From assembly GCA_947038405.1 (NCBI GenBank), contig CAMQVY010000005.1, positions 1 through 64,000 of the forward strand: a stretch of DNA of 64,000 nt, given 5' to 3'. Source of the DNA: an uncultured Rikenellaceae bacterium (GTDB lineage Bacteria; Bacteroidota; Bacteroidia; Bacteroidales; Rikenellaceae). Numbering within the stretch: the stretch's first letter is position 1; each line of letters begins with the position of its first letter. The translations under genes and the position numbers were made by a program. Of this stretch, positions 26,829-36,754 are shown piece after piece. The notes under the pieces are model-generated. The model saw only the letters and a list, made by a program, of their open reading frames with translations. It was not told where the DNA came from and made no database searches.

Positions 26829-27336
26829 GAGATTAATAAAGGCTGTTGCCTTAGTTGTGGTATTCACAACTGTACATACTGCTTGTACTGTAAAGTACTC
26901 CCTATCGGGAGCGTCTATACCTCTTGCGGCAAAAACTGTTAGTATAGCCTATTTTCCAAATAATGCTTTGATGGTTGCTCCTATACTTAGTCCAACGCTA
27001 ACGGATGAGTTGCAGTCAAGATTCCAGCGTCAAACAAGATTAACTCTTGTGCGTGAAGGGGGAGATTTAGATTTTGAGGGTGAAATTACAAATTACACCT
27101 CTACTCCAGCGGCAATATCTGGTGATGAAGAGGCGATTCTTAATAGATTAACGATTACCGTTAGGGTTCGATACACTAGTGTGCTTGAACCGCAATATAA
27201 TTATGAAAAAACATTCTCTGCATTTGAAGACTATGATAGTAATAAGCTACTTCAGGAGGTTGAAGGGGCATTAATATCACAGATCGTTGAGATGCTTGTA
27301 GAGGATATATTTAATGCAGCTGTGTCTAATTGGTAG
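26818..27336 (+). CDS. lptE: LptE-family LPS assembly lipoprotein
   Basis: 172 residues. The N-terminal hydrophobic segment ends in TAC with Cys23 as probable lipidation site. The mature part opens with KYSLSGASIP and has the short alternating-strand plan of the LptE family, with a central FEGEITNYTSTPAA segment. LptE plugs the LptD barrel in the outer membrane and helps insert LPS. Its start lies within the last codons of the activator gene, so translation is probably coupled. The Bacteroidota LptE family is very divergent; the neighbourhood supports the call. Confidence 0.8.
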   Translation: MNFKRLIKAVALVVVFTTVHTACTVKYSLSGASIPLAAKTVSIAYFPNNALMVAPILSPTLTDELQSRFQRQTRLTLVREGGDLDFEGEITNYTSTPAAISGDEEAILNRLTITVRVRYTSVLEPQYNYEKTFSAFEDYDSNKLLQEVEGALISQIVEMLVEDIFNAAVSNW

Positions 27337-27340
27337 AAGT

Positions 27341-28189
27341 ATGAATAGTCTTAGAGAGTACTTAATTTCAAGTGGGGAGAAGCCGATTCCTTCTGTAAAC
27401 TACCTTGAGGGAGTTGTAAAAGATTACCCTTGGTTTTCTATGGGACATAAGCTACTTGCTAGGGTATCTGGTAGGATAACTCCGCAGGTGGCATTGATGC
27501 TTTATATGCATAAGAGTCCCGCATTTTTTTATAAAGATTACCCACGAAGTGAAGCTGTAAGCTGTGATGTTGAGGAGCAAGGTAATATTGATACTAATGC
27601 TTTAGATGTTGAGAGTTGTGTTGTAGCTGACGCTACTCTTGTAGAGAGCAGAGAGGAGGTAGAGTTAACTCCTGTTGAATCTATCGCTCCGCCATTATCG
27701 ACGCCGCTACCACCTCCGCTACCACCTTTACCTCCACCTCCACCTCAGATGAAACCTGTATTATCTGAAACACCACCTCCAATGCCAAAGCGTGTTGAAG
27801 AGAAGGTAGAGATTGAGAGTATTCATGTGGTCGAAGATCGTTCTAAGAGTGAAATTATTGAGAAGTTTCTTACGGGTGGTGATCATAAAATAGTACCTAA
27901 AGATAATGTGCCAGAGTGTATCGTTGATGATGCTGTTTCTGTTGTCTCTAGTGGAAAAACGGACTACATAACACCAAAATTAATTAAGTCACAAAGTCGT
28001 ATTGAGTTCACTCCAGAGGATGATGATGAGTTTTTAACAGAGGAATTAGCGGAGATTTACAAAAAACAGGAACTTTATGAGCAATCAATGAAAATTTATA
28101 CCCGATTAAAGTTGATATATCCAGAAAAAAGTGTTTATTTTGCAGATATATTAAGTGGCCTTGAAAAACTAGTAGAAAAAAATAATTAA
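27341..28189 (+). CDS. Proline-rich protein of unknown function between lptE and secG
   Basis: 282 residues from the ATG at 27341, 4 bp after the lptE stop; an in-frame start inside lptE is less likely. The N-terminus (LREYLISSGEKPIPSVNYLEGVVKDYPWFSMGHKLLARV) is a helical domain. A strongly proline-rich stretch lies at about 115-150, then an acidic region. The C-terminal 50 residues (ELAEIYKKQELYEQSMKIYTRLKLIYPEKSVYFADIL) resemble one TPR-like helical hairpin. There is no signal peptide, so it is probably cytoplasmic, perhaps a scaffold. The place between lptE and secG suggests an envelope-linked role, but none can be assigned. Confidence 0.75.
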   Translation: MNSLREYLISSGEKPIPSVNYLEGVVKDYPWFSMGHKLLARVSGRITPQVALMLYMHKSPAFFYKDYPRSEAVSCDVEEQGNIDTNALDVESCVVADATLVESREEVELTPVESIAPPLSTPLPPPLPPLPPPPPQMKPVLSETPPPMPKRVEEKVEIESIHVVEDRSKSEIIEKFLTGGDHKIVPKDNVPECIVDDAVSVVSSGKTDYITPKLIKSQSRIEFTPEDDDEFLTEELAEIYKKQELYEQSMKIYTRLKLIYPEKSVYFADILSGLEKLVEKNN

Positions 28190-28205
28190 TTAAAATAAAA
28201 TAAGA

Positions 28206-28580
28206 ATGTATATTTTTTGCATTGTACTAATCCTAATTGCAAGTGGTTTGTTAACTCTTGCTGTTCTTGCTCAGAGTCCTAAAAGCGGTATGGCTGCTAA
28301 CTTTGGTGCATCAAATCAAGTTATGGGCGCTCGTCAAACATCTGATTTTTTAGAGAAGTTTACTTGGTCTATCTCTATCGCAATACTTGTATTGAGTCTT
28401 GCTGCAACTATGTTTATGCCATCTGATAAGATTGCATCTAGCAAAACGCAGTTAGAAGTTGAGATTGAGAACTCAATTGAGACTCCTGAGTCTTTATTGC
28501 CAAACCAAGTTACTACTCCAGCTCCAGAAGAAGTTGCTCCTGTGGCAACTGAGGTTGAAGAGGTAGAGGTGGTTAAGTAG
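28206..28580 (+). CDS. secG: Preprotein translocase subunit SecG
   Basis: 124 residues. Two membrane helices flank the SecG loop: LLTLAVLAQSPKSGMAANFG then ARQTSDFLEKFTWSISIAILVLSL. SecG binds SecYE and helps the SecA cycle. The tail after residue 80 is Glu/Pro/Val-rich and longer than in E. coli, as is usual in Bacteroidota. It starts 16 bp after the proline-rich protein and ends with a terminator. Confidence 0.93.
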   Translation: MYIFCIVLILIASGLLTLAVLAQSPKSGMAANFGASNQVMGARQTSDFLEKFTWSISIAILVLSLAATMFMPSDKIASSKTQLEVEIENSIETPESLLPNQVTTPAPEEVAPVATEVEEVEVVK

Positions 28581-28607
28581 TCAATACTTAGACATACAGA
28601 ATAATAG

Positions 28608-28644
28608 CAAGACGGAGGTGTAGGATTATTACATCTCCGTCTTG
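28608..28644 (+). terminator. Rho-independent terminator after secG
   Basis: 14-bp stem (28608-28621 with 28631-28644, one G-T pair), 9-nt loop, then TTTT. It ends the HU-like to secG transcription unit. Confidence 0.85.
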
Positions 28645-28671
28645 TTTTATCGTTTAATAATTAATATAACT

Positions 28672-28947
28672 ATGTTACGTCCTAACACAAAGTATAAATG
28701 GCTTATTGTATTAGCTCCTTGCGTCATTTTAATTATGATGCTTGCTCTGATGCAGTATTTATCATATCCTACTGTTGAATCTTTTGAACTTGAGTCAATA
28801 AATGTGTGGTCAATACTTCAAGGCTTGCATTTTGCACTAATGTTTGGTTTGGGTTTAAACTCTTTTAATAGTATAGTCACATTGATTACTATATTGATTG
28901 TTGTTTGGGTAACAATCTTCTACATAATCAGACGATTCGTGAAGTAA
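28672..28947 (+). CDS. Small membrane protein of unknown function
   Basis: 91 residues from the ATG at 28672; the frame is open upstream but would run into the secG terminator. Two or three hydrophobic helices are visible: WLIVLAPCVILIMMLALMQYL, a shorter ILQGLHFALMFGLGL, and IVTLITILIVVWVTIFYII. The C-terminus is basic (RRFVK). I do not recognise the family. It is bounded by terminators on both sides. Confidence 0.6.
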   Translation: MLRPNTKYKWLIVLAPCVILIMMLALMQYLSYPTVESFELESINVWSILQGLHFALMFGLGLNSFNSIVTLITILIVVWVTIFYIIRRFVK

Positions 28948-28987
28948 TAAATAGATGTAGATACAATATAGATAATATAAAACAAAT

Positions 28988-29025
28988 AAAACGAAGTTAC
29001 CAAATCTGTTCGGTAACTTCGTTTT
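28988..29025. terminator. Bidirectional terminator between the small membrane protein gene and valS
   Basis: A perfect 14-bp stem (28988-29001 with 29012-29025) and 10-nt loop, with A-rich and T-rich flanks. It lies between convergent genes, so it can serve both. Confidence 0.9.
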
Positions 29026-29050
29026 CTTTGTTTTATATTTTGTAAGCCAA

Positions 29051-31675
29051 CTAGCTTAGTTGCGATATTCTCTCTTTGATTGCTTTGATTTTTGCTTCAG
29101 AATCATCTTTCTTTGCATTCTCAGTATCAAGAACTTTCGCTGGTGCATTTTGAACGAAACGTTCGTTGTTCAACTTACCCATAACTGAGCGTAAGAATCC
29201 CTCAAGATAAACTAGCTCTTCATTTAGCTTTTTAAGTTCAGACTCCACATCAATTTTATCTCCTAATGGGATAAAGTACTCTGTCGTCTTAACGATAAAT
29301 GCCGCAGCTGTAATGTCCTTATCTGTTACACTCTCAATAGATGTAATGTTCGCCATCTTAGTAATAACAGCGTTGTAGGTGTCATTGTAGTTACTATCTG
29401 GAATAACTTTAAGCTCTAAAGTCTCTTTGTTTGGAAGATTCTTCTCTTTACGGATATTCCTTATTGAAGTAACGACATCTTTAACTATGTCAAACTCTTG
29501 TAGTAGCTCTTGATTGAACTCACTAGTTACAGGTTGTAGTGAAACCATGATACTCTCACCCTTCTCTCTTGGAGAGATATCTTGCCATAACTCCTCTGTA
29601 ATGAATGGCATGAATGGATGAAGTAGACTCATTAGCTTTTCAAAGATCTCTTTTGTCTGAGCTAGTGTTTTGCTATCAATAGGAGCTTGGTAAGCAGGTT
29701 TGATCATCTCTAAGTACCATCCCGAAAACTCATCCCAGAATAGTTTGTAAAGAGTCATTAACGCTTCAGAGATGCGGTAATCTTTGAAGTTATCATCTAC
29801 CTCTGCTATAGTTTTGTTTAATAGTGCATTGAACCACTCAATTGCGATTTTGCTACTTTCAGGCTGCTCAATTGTGGTGTCTACACTCCATCCGTTTACT
29901 AGACGATAAGCGTTCCAAACTTTATTGCTAAAGTTACGCCCTTGCTCACACAGTGAGTCCTCAAACATAAGGTCACTACCTGCTGAAGAGCATAGCATCA
30001 TTGCAACACGAACACCATCAGCACCATACTCTGCAATAAGGTCTATTGGATCAGGTGAGTTTCCTAATTGTTTACTCATTTTACGGCGTTGTTTATCTCT
30101 AACAATACCTGTAAAGTATACGTTACTAAATGGCTTCTCTCCTCTATATTCATAACCAGCAACAATCATTCTTGCAACCCAGAAGAATAGAATATCTGGA
30201 GCTGTTACAAGGTCATTTGTTGGGTAATAGTATTGAATGTCACTATTCTCAGGCTCGTTGATACCGTTGAATACAGATATTGGCCATAACCATGAGCTGA
30301 ACCATGTATCAAGAACATCTTCATCTCTGCGTAAATCAGAGATTGTTAAGTTGCTATCTCCACTTTTTTGTTTCGCTAATTCAAGAGCCTCTTCTTCTGT
30401 CTCGGCAACAACGTAACCACCTTTAGGGAGGTAGTATGCTGGGATCTGCTGTCCCCACCATAGTTGACGAGAGATACACCAATCTTTGACATTTTCCATC
30501 CAGTGCTTGTATGTATTCTTGAATTTTGCAGGTACAAGCTTAACTACGTCATCCATTACTGCTGTAAGTGCAGGTTTTGCTAATTCTTCCATCTGCAAGA
30601 ACCACTGCATAGATAGTTTTGGTTCGATAGGAGCACCTGTACGCTCAGAGCATCCAACTTTATTTGTGTATGGCTCAACTTTTTCAAGTAGATTTGCTGT
30701 TGCCAGGTCTTTCTCTATTTGGTCTCTTAGTACAAAGCGATCAAGTCCCTCATACATTCCAACTTTATCGTTGATAGTACCATTATCGTTAAATATATCA
30801 ATAACCTCTAGGTTGTATTTTTCTCCTAACATATAGTCATTGACATCATGTGCAGGAGTAACTTTCAATGCTCCAGTACCGAATTCAATGTCAACATAAT
30901 CATCTTTAATGATAGGGATTGAGCGATTTATTAATGGAACGATAACTCTCTTTCCATCCATATCTGCATATCTCTCGTCATTAGGATTTACGCAAAGAGC
31001 TGTATCTCCAAGGATGGTTTCAGGACGTGTTGTAGCCACAACGATGTATTTGTCGCTACCCTCAATCATATATTTTAGGTAGTATAATTTACCTTGTGAC
31101 TCTTTGTATATAACCTCTTCGTCCGATAGAGCTGTTTTTGCAGATGGATCCCAGTTTACCATCCTTACACCACGATAGATCTTACCTTTCTTGTGTAGAT
31201 CAATAAAAACCTTTATTACACTACTACTAAGGTCATCATCCATTGTGAAAGCAGTACGCTCCCAGTCGCATGAAGCCCCAAGTTTTCTAAGTTGATTTAG
31301 GATTATGCCACCATGTTTATCTTTCCACTCCCAAGCGTGTTTAAGGAACTCCTCCCTTGTAAGTGTTGATTTATCGATGCCTTCAGCCTTCAATTTAGCA
31401 ACTACTTTAGCCTCTGTTGCAATAGATGCGTGGTCTGTTCCTGGTACCCAACAAGCATTCTTACCCAGCATTCTAGCTCTTCTAACTAGAACATCTTGGA
31501 TTGTGTTGTTAAGCATATGTCCCATATGGAGCATTCCTGTAACATTTGGTGGAGGTATTACTACTGTATATGCCTCTCTGTGGTCTGGAGTTGAGTGGAA
31601 GTAATCCTGCTCTATCCAATACTCATACCACTTACTTTCAATCTCTTGCGGTGAATATTTATCGTTAATCTGCAT
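29051..31675 (-). CDS. valS: Valyl-tRNA synthetase
   Basis: 874 residues, class I synthetase. The HIGH motif is in [15 protein letters not shown] and the KMSKS motif reads [12 protein letters not shown], a form usual in this phylum. The CP1 editing domain contains [15 protein letters not shown]. The C-terminal anticodon-binding domain is followed by a coiled-coil arm ([33 protein letters not shown]) typical of ValS. It is monocistronic, with a perfect TATCTTTG box about 130 bp upstream. Confidence 0.98.
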   Translation of the reverse strand: MQINDKYSPQEIESKWYEYWIEQDYFHSTPDHREAYTVVIPPPNVTGMLHMGHMLNNTIQDVLVRRARMLGKNACWVPGTDHASIATEAKVVAKLKAEGIDKSTLTREEFLKHAWEWKDKHGGIILNQLRKLGASCDWERTAFTMDDDLSSSVIKVFIDLHKKGKIYRGVRMVNWDPSAKTALSDEEVIYKESQGKLYYLKYMIEGSDKYIVVATTRPETILGDTALCVNPNDERYADMDGKRVIVPLINRSIPIIKDDYVDIEFGTGALKVTPAHDVNDYMLGEKYNLEVIDIFNDNGTINDKVGMYEGLDRFVLRDQIEKDLATANLLEKVEPYTNKVGCSERTGAPIEPKLSMQWFLQMEELAKPALTAVMDDVVKLVPAKFKNTYKHWMENVKDWCISRQLWWGQQIPAYYLPKGGYVVAETEEEALELAKQKSGDSNLTISDLRRDEDVLDTWFSSWLWPISVFNGINEPENSDIQYYYPTNDLVTAPDILFFWVARMIVAGYEYRGEKPFSNVYFTGIVRDKQRRKMSKQLGNSPDPIDLIAEYGADGVRVAMMLCSSAGSDLMFEDSLCEQGRNFSNKVWNAYRLVNGWSVDTTIEQPESSKIAIEWFNALLNKTIAEVDDNFKDYRISEALMTLYKLFWDEFSGWYLEMIKPAYQAPIDSKTLAQTKEIFEKLMSLLHPFMPFITEELWQDISPREKGESIMVSLQPVTSEFNQELLQEFDIVKDVVTSIRNIRKEKNLPNKETLELKVIPDSNYNDTYNAVITKMANITSIESVTDKDITAAAFIVKTTEYFIPLGDKIDVESELKKLNEELVYLEGFLRSVMGKLNNERFVQNAPAKVLDTENAKKDDSEAKIKAIKERISQLS

Positions 31676-31803
31676 TGTTATATAGTTTAAAAATTTCTCG
31701 TAAATTCTTTATTAAAATAGAGATAGTTTTTATTCGCTATCTGCGTTGTATGTCTACCGCGTATAGCTAAATATCAATTACCCTTATATATAATCGTAAT
31801 TTA

Positions 31804-31811
31804 CAAAGATA
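31804..31811 (-). promoter_or_regulatory. Putative -7 element of valS
   Basis: TATCTTTG on the minus strand, giving a leader of roughly 120 nt before valS. The 31676-32013 gap holds this and the lon promoter; nothing else was recognised there. Confidence 0.5.
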
Positions 31812-31914
31812 GCACTTACAACCGAAATTTCATATATCTATTTGCAATTTTTAAGATTATTTAAACGTTATACCTACTCTACGTAAGATTTAAATGTTTA
31901 TTTTGGTTGTATAA

Positions 31915-31947
31915 TTGATATAATTAAGCTAAAAAAACTTATCTTTG
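31915..31947 (+). promoter_or_regulatory. lon promoter
   Basis: TTG at 31915-31917 and TATCTTTG at 31940-31947, 22 bp apart, about 66 bp before the lon start codon. Confidence 0.6.
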
Positions 31948-32013
31948 TAGGTTCTGTTAGGGTTGGTATTCGCCCTTATGTGATTGAATAAAAATAAAAT
32001 TTATAAAATAGAT

Positions 32014-34440
32014 ATGGCTAAGAAGAGTAAGATAAAAATAGAGGATTTTTCAGGCATTTCAGATATGCTTGATGGTCGAGGGAGTGTGATTCCTATTATT
32101 ACGGGGGACGAAGACGATGTGATGCCAGAGGTGGTTATACCTGATATTTTACCTATATTAACTCTTAGAAGTTCTGTATTGTTTCCTGGATCTATTACAC
32201 CAATTACAGTTGGTCGTGAAAAATCTATGAAATTGATTAAAGACGTGGAGGAGTCGAGTGGTTTAATCGGGGCATTTCTGCAGAAAGAATCAAGTATTGA
32301 AGATCCTGCTAGCGATGACATATACAAGATTGGTACGGTAGCTCGTATTCTAAAGGTTTTGGATATGCCAAACGGTAATTTAACTGTCATTTTACATGGG
32401 TTGGAAAAGGCAGAAATTAATGAGGTGGTTACAACGAATCCTTATTTTAAAGCTACAGTAACGGGTCTGCAAGATACTGCACCAGATAAAAGTAACCTTG
32501 AATTTATAGCGCTTGTTGAGTCGGTAAAAGATATTGCGTTAAGCATTATCAATATCTCACCGTCAATGCCTAAAGAGGCATCTTTTGCGATAAAAAATAT
32601 TGATAGTAGTAGAGGTATTGTTAATTTTATATGTTCAAATCTCGATCTTGCGGATTCTGATAGACAAAATCTTTTGGAAGCTCCAGGGTTGATGGCTAGA
32701 ACCAAAATACTTCTTGAAATACTTATTCGTCAGTTGCAGCTTGTGGAGCTAAAGAGTGAGATACAAAATAAAGTTAAGTCTGATTTAGATACGCAACAGA
32801 GAGAGTATTTTTTACAACAACAAATTCGTACTATCCAGGAGGAGTTAGGTGGTGATCCTGCTGACAACGAAATTGAAGATATGATGAGAAAGGCTCTGAA
32901 AAAGAAGTGGAATGATGATATCGCACTACTATTTCAAAAGGAGTTAAATAAACTTGAGAGATTAAATCCTGCTGTTGCAGAGTACTCTGTTCAGGTTTCA
33001 TATTTGCAATTAATGTTAGAGTTGCCTTGGAATGAGTATACAAAAAGTAATATTGATCTTAATAAAGCTAGAAAAAGATTAGATGCAGACCATTTTGGTT
33101 TAGAGGAGGTTAAGGAGCGAATACTTGAGCACTTGGCGATAATCAAACTTAAAAAGGATCTCAAATCTCCAATCATATGTTTATATGGACCTCCGGGAGT
33201 TGGTAAAACATCTCTTGGTAAATCAGTTGCTGAGGCTTTGAAACGTAAGTTTGGTCGTATTGCACTTGGTGGTCTGCACGATGAGTCTGAAATTAGAGGG
33301 CACAGAAAAACGTACATAGGGGCTATGCCTGGACGTATTATCCAAACTATTAAACGTTGTGGATCTTCAAATCCAGTGATTATACTTGATGAGATTGATA
33401 AGGTTACTACTAGTAATCATGGAGATCCATCGTCAGCACTACTTGAGGTGTTGGATCCAGAGCAAAATACAACGTTCCATGATAACTACCTTGATGCAGA
33501 GTTCGATTTAAGTCAGGTATTATTTATAGCTACGGCGAATAATATCGCAAATATTCCAGCAGCACTGAGAGATCGTATGGAGATGATTAACATTGCGGGA
33601 TATACTGTCGAGGAGAAGTGTGAGATTGGAATGAAGCATCTATTGTCGAAACAGATTGAAGCGCATGGATTAAACTCTAAGCAGCTAAAAATATCTGACA
33701 AGGTTATGGTAAAAATAATTACTGAATACACTAGAGAGTCTGGAGTTAGAACACTCGACAAGAGAGTTGCTAAATTGGCACGTCATAGAGCTAAGAATGT
33801 TGGATTTGAAGAGGAGTACACTCCGAAGATCACTAATGAAGATGTGGAGCGAATCTTAGGGATGCCTAAATATCAGAGAGATATGTATGAGGTTTCCGAT
33901 ATGGTTGGTATAGTTACAGGGCTTGCTTGGACTGAAGTTGGTGGAGATATATTATATATTGAATCAATATTAAGCCCTGGTAAAGGTCGCCTAAACTTAA
34001 CGGGTAATCTTGGTGATGTAATGAAGGAGTCCGCTGCGATTGCTTTTGAGTGGGTTAAATCCAAGCATAAAGAGTATGGAATTGATATTGAGAAGTTTGA
34101 AAAAATGGATCTTAATATTCATGTTCCTGAGGGTGCTATTCCAAAGGATGGTCCTAGTGCTGGTATCACGATGGTTACATCTATCGTTTCAACATTTACT
34201 GGACGCAAGATTAAAAATCGTCTAGCAATGACAGGTGAAACAACTCTAAGGGGTAGGGTGATGCCTGTTGGTGGAATTAAGGAGAAGATTTTAGCTGCAA
34301 AACGCGCTGGAATTACTGATCTTATTTTGTGTAAAGATAATGAAAAAGATATTATGGAGATTCAAGCTAAGTACCTTACAGGATTGACTTTCCATTATGT
34401 CAAAACTAACGATGATGTACTTAAAATAGCGCTTGAATAG
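32014..34440 (+). CDS. lon: ATP-dependent protease La
   Basis: 808 residues from the ATG at 32014; an in-frame TTG ten codons upstream is less likely. The N-terminal LON substrate domain (about 40-240) and coiled coil (QREYFLQQQIRTIQEELG) precede the AAA+ domain, with Walker A GPPGVGKTSLGK and Walker B VIILDEID. The protease domain has the Ser-Lys dyad Ser715 (GPSAG) and Lys758 (GGIKEK). Lon degrades misfolded and some regulatory proteins. It is monocistronic with its own promoter and a hairpin after it. Confidence 0.98.
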   Translation: MAKKSKIKIEDFSGISDMLDGRGSVIPIITGDEDDVMPEVVIPDILPILTLRSSVLFPGSITPITVGREKSMKLIKDVEESSGLIGAFLQKESSIEDPASDDIYKIGTVARILKVLDMPNGNLTVILHGLEKAEINEVVTTNPYFKATVTGLQDTAPDKSNLEFIALVESVKDIALSIINISPSMPKEASFAIKNIDSSRGIVNFICSNLDLADSDRQNLLEAPGLMARTKILLEILIRQLQLVELKSEIQNKVKSDLDTQQREYFLQQQIRTIQEELGGDPADNEIEDMMRKALKKKWNDDIALLFQKELNKLERLNPAVAEYSVQVSYLQLMLELPWNEYTKSNIDLNKARKRLDADHFGLEEVKERILEHLAIIKLKKDLKSPIICLYGPPGVGKTSLGKSVAEALKRKFGRIALGGLHDESEIRGHRKTYIGAMPGRIIQTIKRCGSSNPVIILDEIDKVTTSNHGDPSSALLEVLDPEQNTTFHDNYLDAEFDLSQVLFIATANNIANIPAALRDRMEMINIAGYTVEEKCEIGMKHLLSKQIEAHGLNSKQLKISDKVMVKIITEYTRESGVRTLDKRVAKLARHRAKNVGFEEEYTPKITNEDVERILGMPKYQRDMYEVSDMVGIVTGLAWTEVGGDILYIESILSPGKGRLNLTGNLGDVMKESAAIAFEWVKSKHKEYGIDIEKFEKMDLNIHVPEGAIPKDGPSAGITMVTSIVSTFTGRKIKNRLAMTGETTLRGRVMPVGGIKEKILAAKRAGITDLILCKDNEKDIMEIQAKYLTGLTFHYVKTNDDVLKIALE

Positions 34441-34449
34441 AATTAAATT

Positions 34450-34489
34450 GTTTCCTGCGATCACGTTTTGCATAATGATTGCAGGAAAC
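34450..34489 (+). terminator. Hairpin after lon
   Basis: 14-bp stem (34450-34463 with 34476-34489, one G-T pair) and 12-nt loop, 9 bp past the stop codon. The T-run is poor (TATTAATAAAT), so termination strength is uncertain. Confidence 0.6.
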
Positions 34490-34515
34490 TATTAATAAAT
34501 TAAAATCTAAATACA

Positions 34516-35700
34516 ATGAATAAAGAGATTTCGCAAAATATACACTATATAGGTGTCAACGATAGAACGACTCATAGGTTTGAACAGCTATGGCCATTGC
34601 CACACGGAGTATCGTACAACTCATACCTTATAGTTGATGAAAAAACAGTATTAATTGATACACTTGATACCAAGTATATAGATGTTTTTATCGATAAAAT
34701 TAAGCAGACTATTGGTGATAGAGATCTAGACTATATTGTTGTAAACCATATGGAGCCAGATCATTCATCATCAATATCTATTCTAAAGGAGATATATCCA
34801 AAGGTACAGATTGTTGGTAATGCAAAGACAATATCAATGATTGAGGGGTATCATGCAAGTTTCGAAGACTCGATCATTGTTAAAGATGGAGAGTCTTTAT
34901 CTATTGGTGAGCGTGAATTATTCTTTTACTTGACACCAATGCTACATTGGCCTGAAACGATGGTCACATATGATGCTAAATCATCAACACTATTTACTGG
35001 AGATGCTTTTGGTTGCTATGGTGCGTTGAATGGAGGGGTTGTTGATTCAAGTATGAATACCGATATATATAGAGAAGAGATGATTCGATACTACTCTAAT
35101 ATTGTTGGAAAATATGGTGCTGCTGTTCAAAAGGCATTAACAAAATTAAGTGCTCTAAAAATAGAGACAGTTTGTTCTACGCATGGACCTATTTGGAGAG
35201 AGCAGAAAGATGATGTTATTGCTCTTTACGATAAGTTGAGCAGATATGATACAGACAAAGGTCTTGTGATTGCTTATGGTAGTATGTATGGAAATACAGC
35301 TCAAATGGCGGAGTCAATTGCGGCTGGAGCGTCAGATGCTGGGGTGAAAGATATTGTGATTCATAATGTGACAACATCACATGCTTCATACATATTAAAA
35401 GATATATTTAAGTATAATGGAGTTGTTATTGGCAGTCCAACTTATTCAAATGACTTATTTCCTGACGTTGCTAGTCTGTTGAAAAAAATAGAGACTAGAT
35501 CTATTAAGAATAGGGTATTTGGATGTTTCGGCTCTTACTCATGGGCTAGTAATGCCAAGAGTATACTGGCTCAATTTCCAGAGAAAATGAAATGGACTAT
35601 GCCAGTTGAACCTATTGAAATGAAGCAGGGATTTTCTAATGAGTGGGATAGTGTTGGCTACGATATGGGACAAAAATTAGCTCACTATATCAAAGAGTAG
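34516..35700 (+). CDS. A-type flavoprotein (flavodiiron protein, FprA-like)
   Basis: 394 residues. The N-terminal metallo-beta-lactamase-like domain carries the diiron motif H-x-E-x-D-H at 78-83 (HMEPDH) with further ligands in TPMLHWPET, FTGDAFG and CSTHGP. A flavodoxin domain starts near 253 (VIAYGSMYGNTAQMAESIA). There is no C-terminal rubredoxin or reductase domain, so this is class A. These cytoplasmic enzymes reduce O2 to water and/or NO to N2O, protecting anaerobes. It follows lon by 75 bp and ends with a strong terminator. Confidence 0.93.
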   Translation: MNKEISQNIHYIGVNDRTTHRFEQLWPLPHGVSYNSYLIVDEKTVLIDTLDTKYIDVFIDKIKQTIGDRDLDYIVVNHMEPDHSSSISILKEIYPKVQIVGNAKTISMIEGYHASFEDSIIVKDGESLSIGERELFFYLTPMLHWPETMVTYDAKSSTLFTGDAFGCYGALNGGVVDSSMNTDIYREEMIRYYSNIVGKYGAAVQKALTKLSALKIETVCSTHGPIWREQKDDVIALYDKLSRYDTDKGLVIAYGSMYGNTAQMAESIAAGASDAGVKDIVIHNVTTSHASYILKDIFKYNGVVIGSPTYSNDLFPDVASLLKKIETRSIKNRVFGCFGSYSWASNAKSILAQFPEKMKWTMPVEPIEMKQGFSNEWDSVGYDMGQKLAHYIKE

Positions 35701-35725
35701 TACTTTGTTTTGAGGTGTATATTAT

Positions 35726-35770
35726 AAAAATAGCGATACTAAACTTAAATGGTTTAGTATCGCTATTTTT
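35726..35770 (+). terminator. Strong rho-independent terminator after the flavodiiron gene
   Basis: A perfect 19-bp stem (35726-35744 with 35752-35770), 7-nt loop and T-run. It may also serve dapA from the other side. Confidence 0.92.
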
Positions 35771-35838
35771 TATGTAATTAACTGATCTTAACACAATAAC
35801 CACTTCTGGTCTGCACTGTCTTATTTCAGATAATAAAT

Positions 35839-36717
35839 CTATTTTAGACTAATTAATTTTGTTAGTTTTTCTGTAAGCTCATCAGTTGCGCTAACTAATG
35901 GCAAGCGCAGTGTGTTAGACATCATTCCCCCGATAGCTAGTGCTGCCTTTATGCCAGTAGGGTTACCTTCGGCAAAAAGAGCTTCAATAATCTCGGTCAG
36001 ACTATTGTTAATAGACTCTTGTTCAGAACTAGATTCCGAAGTGAATATTTTAGAAAATTTATCTGGATATAGATTTCCCACAACAGATATAACTCCATCA
36101 CCACCTATTTTTTTAAGTTCTAGCGCAAGGCTATCATCTCCAGAGATCACTTTAAAGTCACTATTTGGACGCCATTTCAAAAGGTTTGCCATATTAACAA
36201 TAGTGCCAGAAGCCTCTTTAACTCCTATAATGTTATCAAAGTCGGTAGCTAACTTCAATGTTGTATCTACACTCATTGAAACCCCTGTACGAGATGGAAC
36301 ATTATATAGTATTATAGGCACAGGAGATGCATTTGCAATAGCCTTATAGTGCTCATAGATACCTATTTGTGATGGCTTATTGTAGTATGGAACAACACTT
36401 AGAATTGCATCTATACCAGTAAAATCAGTTTTCTGAATCTCGTCTACAATATTTCTTGTACAGTTTCCACCAATACCAATAACTATAGGTAAAGATCTGT
36501 TTTTACTATTTACATCAATTATAAATGTTATAATCTCCTTCTTCTCTTCGTATGTAAGTGTTGGAGTCTCAGCTGTTGTGCCAAGAGCAACAAGATAGTC
36601 AACCCCTCCATCTGAAACGTGATTAATTAACTTTGCTAAGGCATCATAGTCAACCTCTCCAGATATTGTAAAAGGTGTCACTAAAGCAATACCTACACCA
36701 CTAATGTTATTTTTCAT
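35839..36717 (-). CDS. dapA: 4-hydroxy-tetrahydrodipicolinate synthase
   Basis: 292 residues, the family's normal length. The Schiff-base lysine is Lys167 in IGVKEASG; Tyr138 in LYNVPSRTG and the GTTAETPTL loop complete the active-site signature of DapA within the class I aldolase-like lyases. It condenses pyruvate with aspartate semialdehyde in lysine and diaminopimelate synthesis. ligA lies 37 bp upstream on the same strand, so read-through is possible. Other members of the family (sialate lyase, for example) are less likely given the GTTAE-TPTL form. Confidence 0.93.
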   Translation of the reverse strand: MKNNISGVGIALVTPFTISGEVDYDALAKLINHVSDGGVDYLVALGTTAETPTLTYEEKKEIITFIIDVNSKNRSLPIVIGIGGNCTRNIVDEIQKTDFTGIDAILSVVPYYNKPSQIGIYEHYKAIANASPVPIILYNVPSRTGVSMSVDTTLKLATDFDNIIGVKEASGTIVNMANLLKWRPNSDFKVISGDDSLALELKKIGGDGVISVVGNLYPDKFSKIFTSESSSEQESINNSLTEIIEALFAEGNPTGIKAALAIGGMMSNTLRLPLVSATDELTEKLTKLISLK

Positions 36718-36754
36718 ACAATTTGTTTATTTTAGTGTAAAGATAATATTTTTT

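Noticed and set aside
29925-30200. KMSKQ instead of KMSKS in valyl-tRNA synthetase
   Set aside because: This form is usual in Bacteroidota ValS and is not evidence of altered function.
31984-32013. Upstream TTG start for lon
   Set aside because: The ATG at 32014 gives the normal Lon N-terminus, and the extra residues resemble translated leader.
34453-34463. CTGCGATCACG in the lon hairpin, identical to 11 bases of the dispersed repeat
   Set aside because: The rest of the repeat core and tail is missing and the bases are part of a normal terminator-like stem; probably chance.
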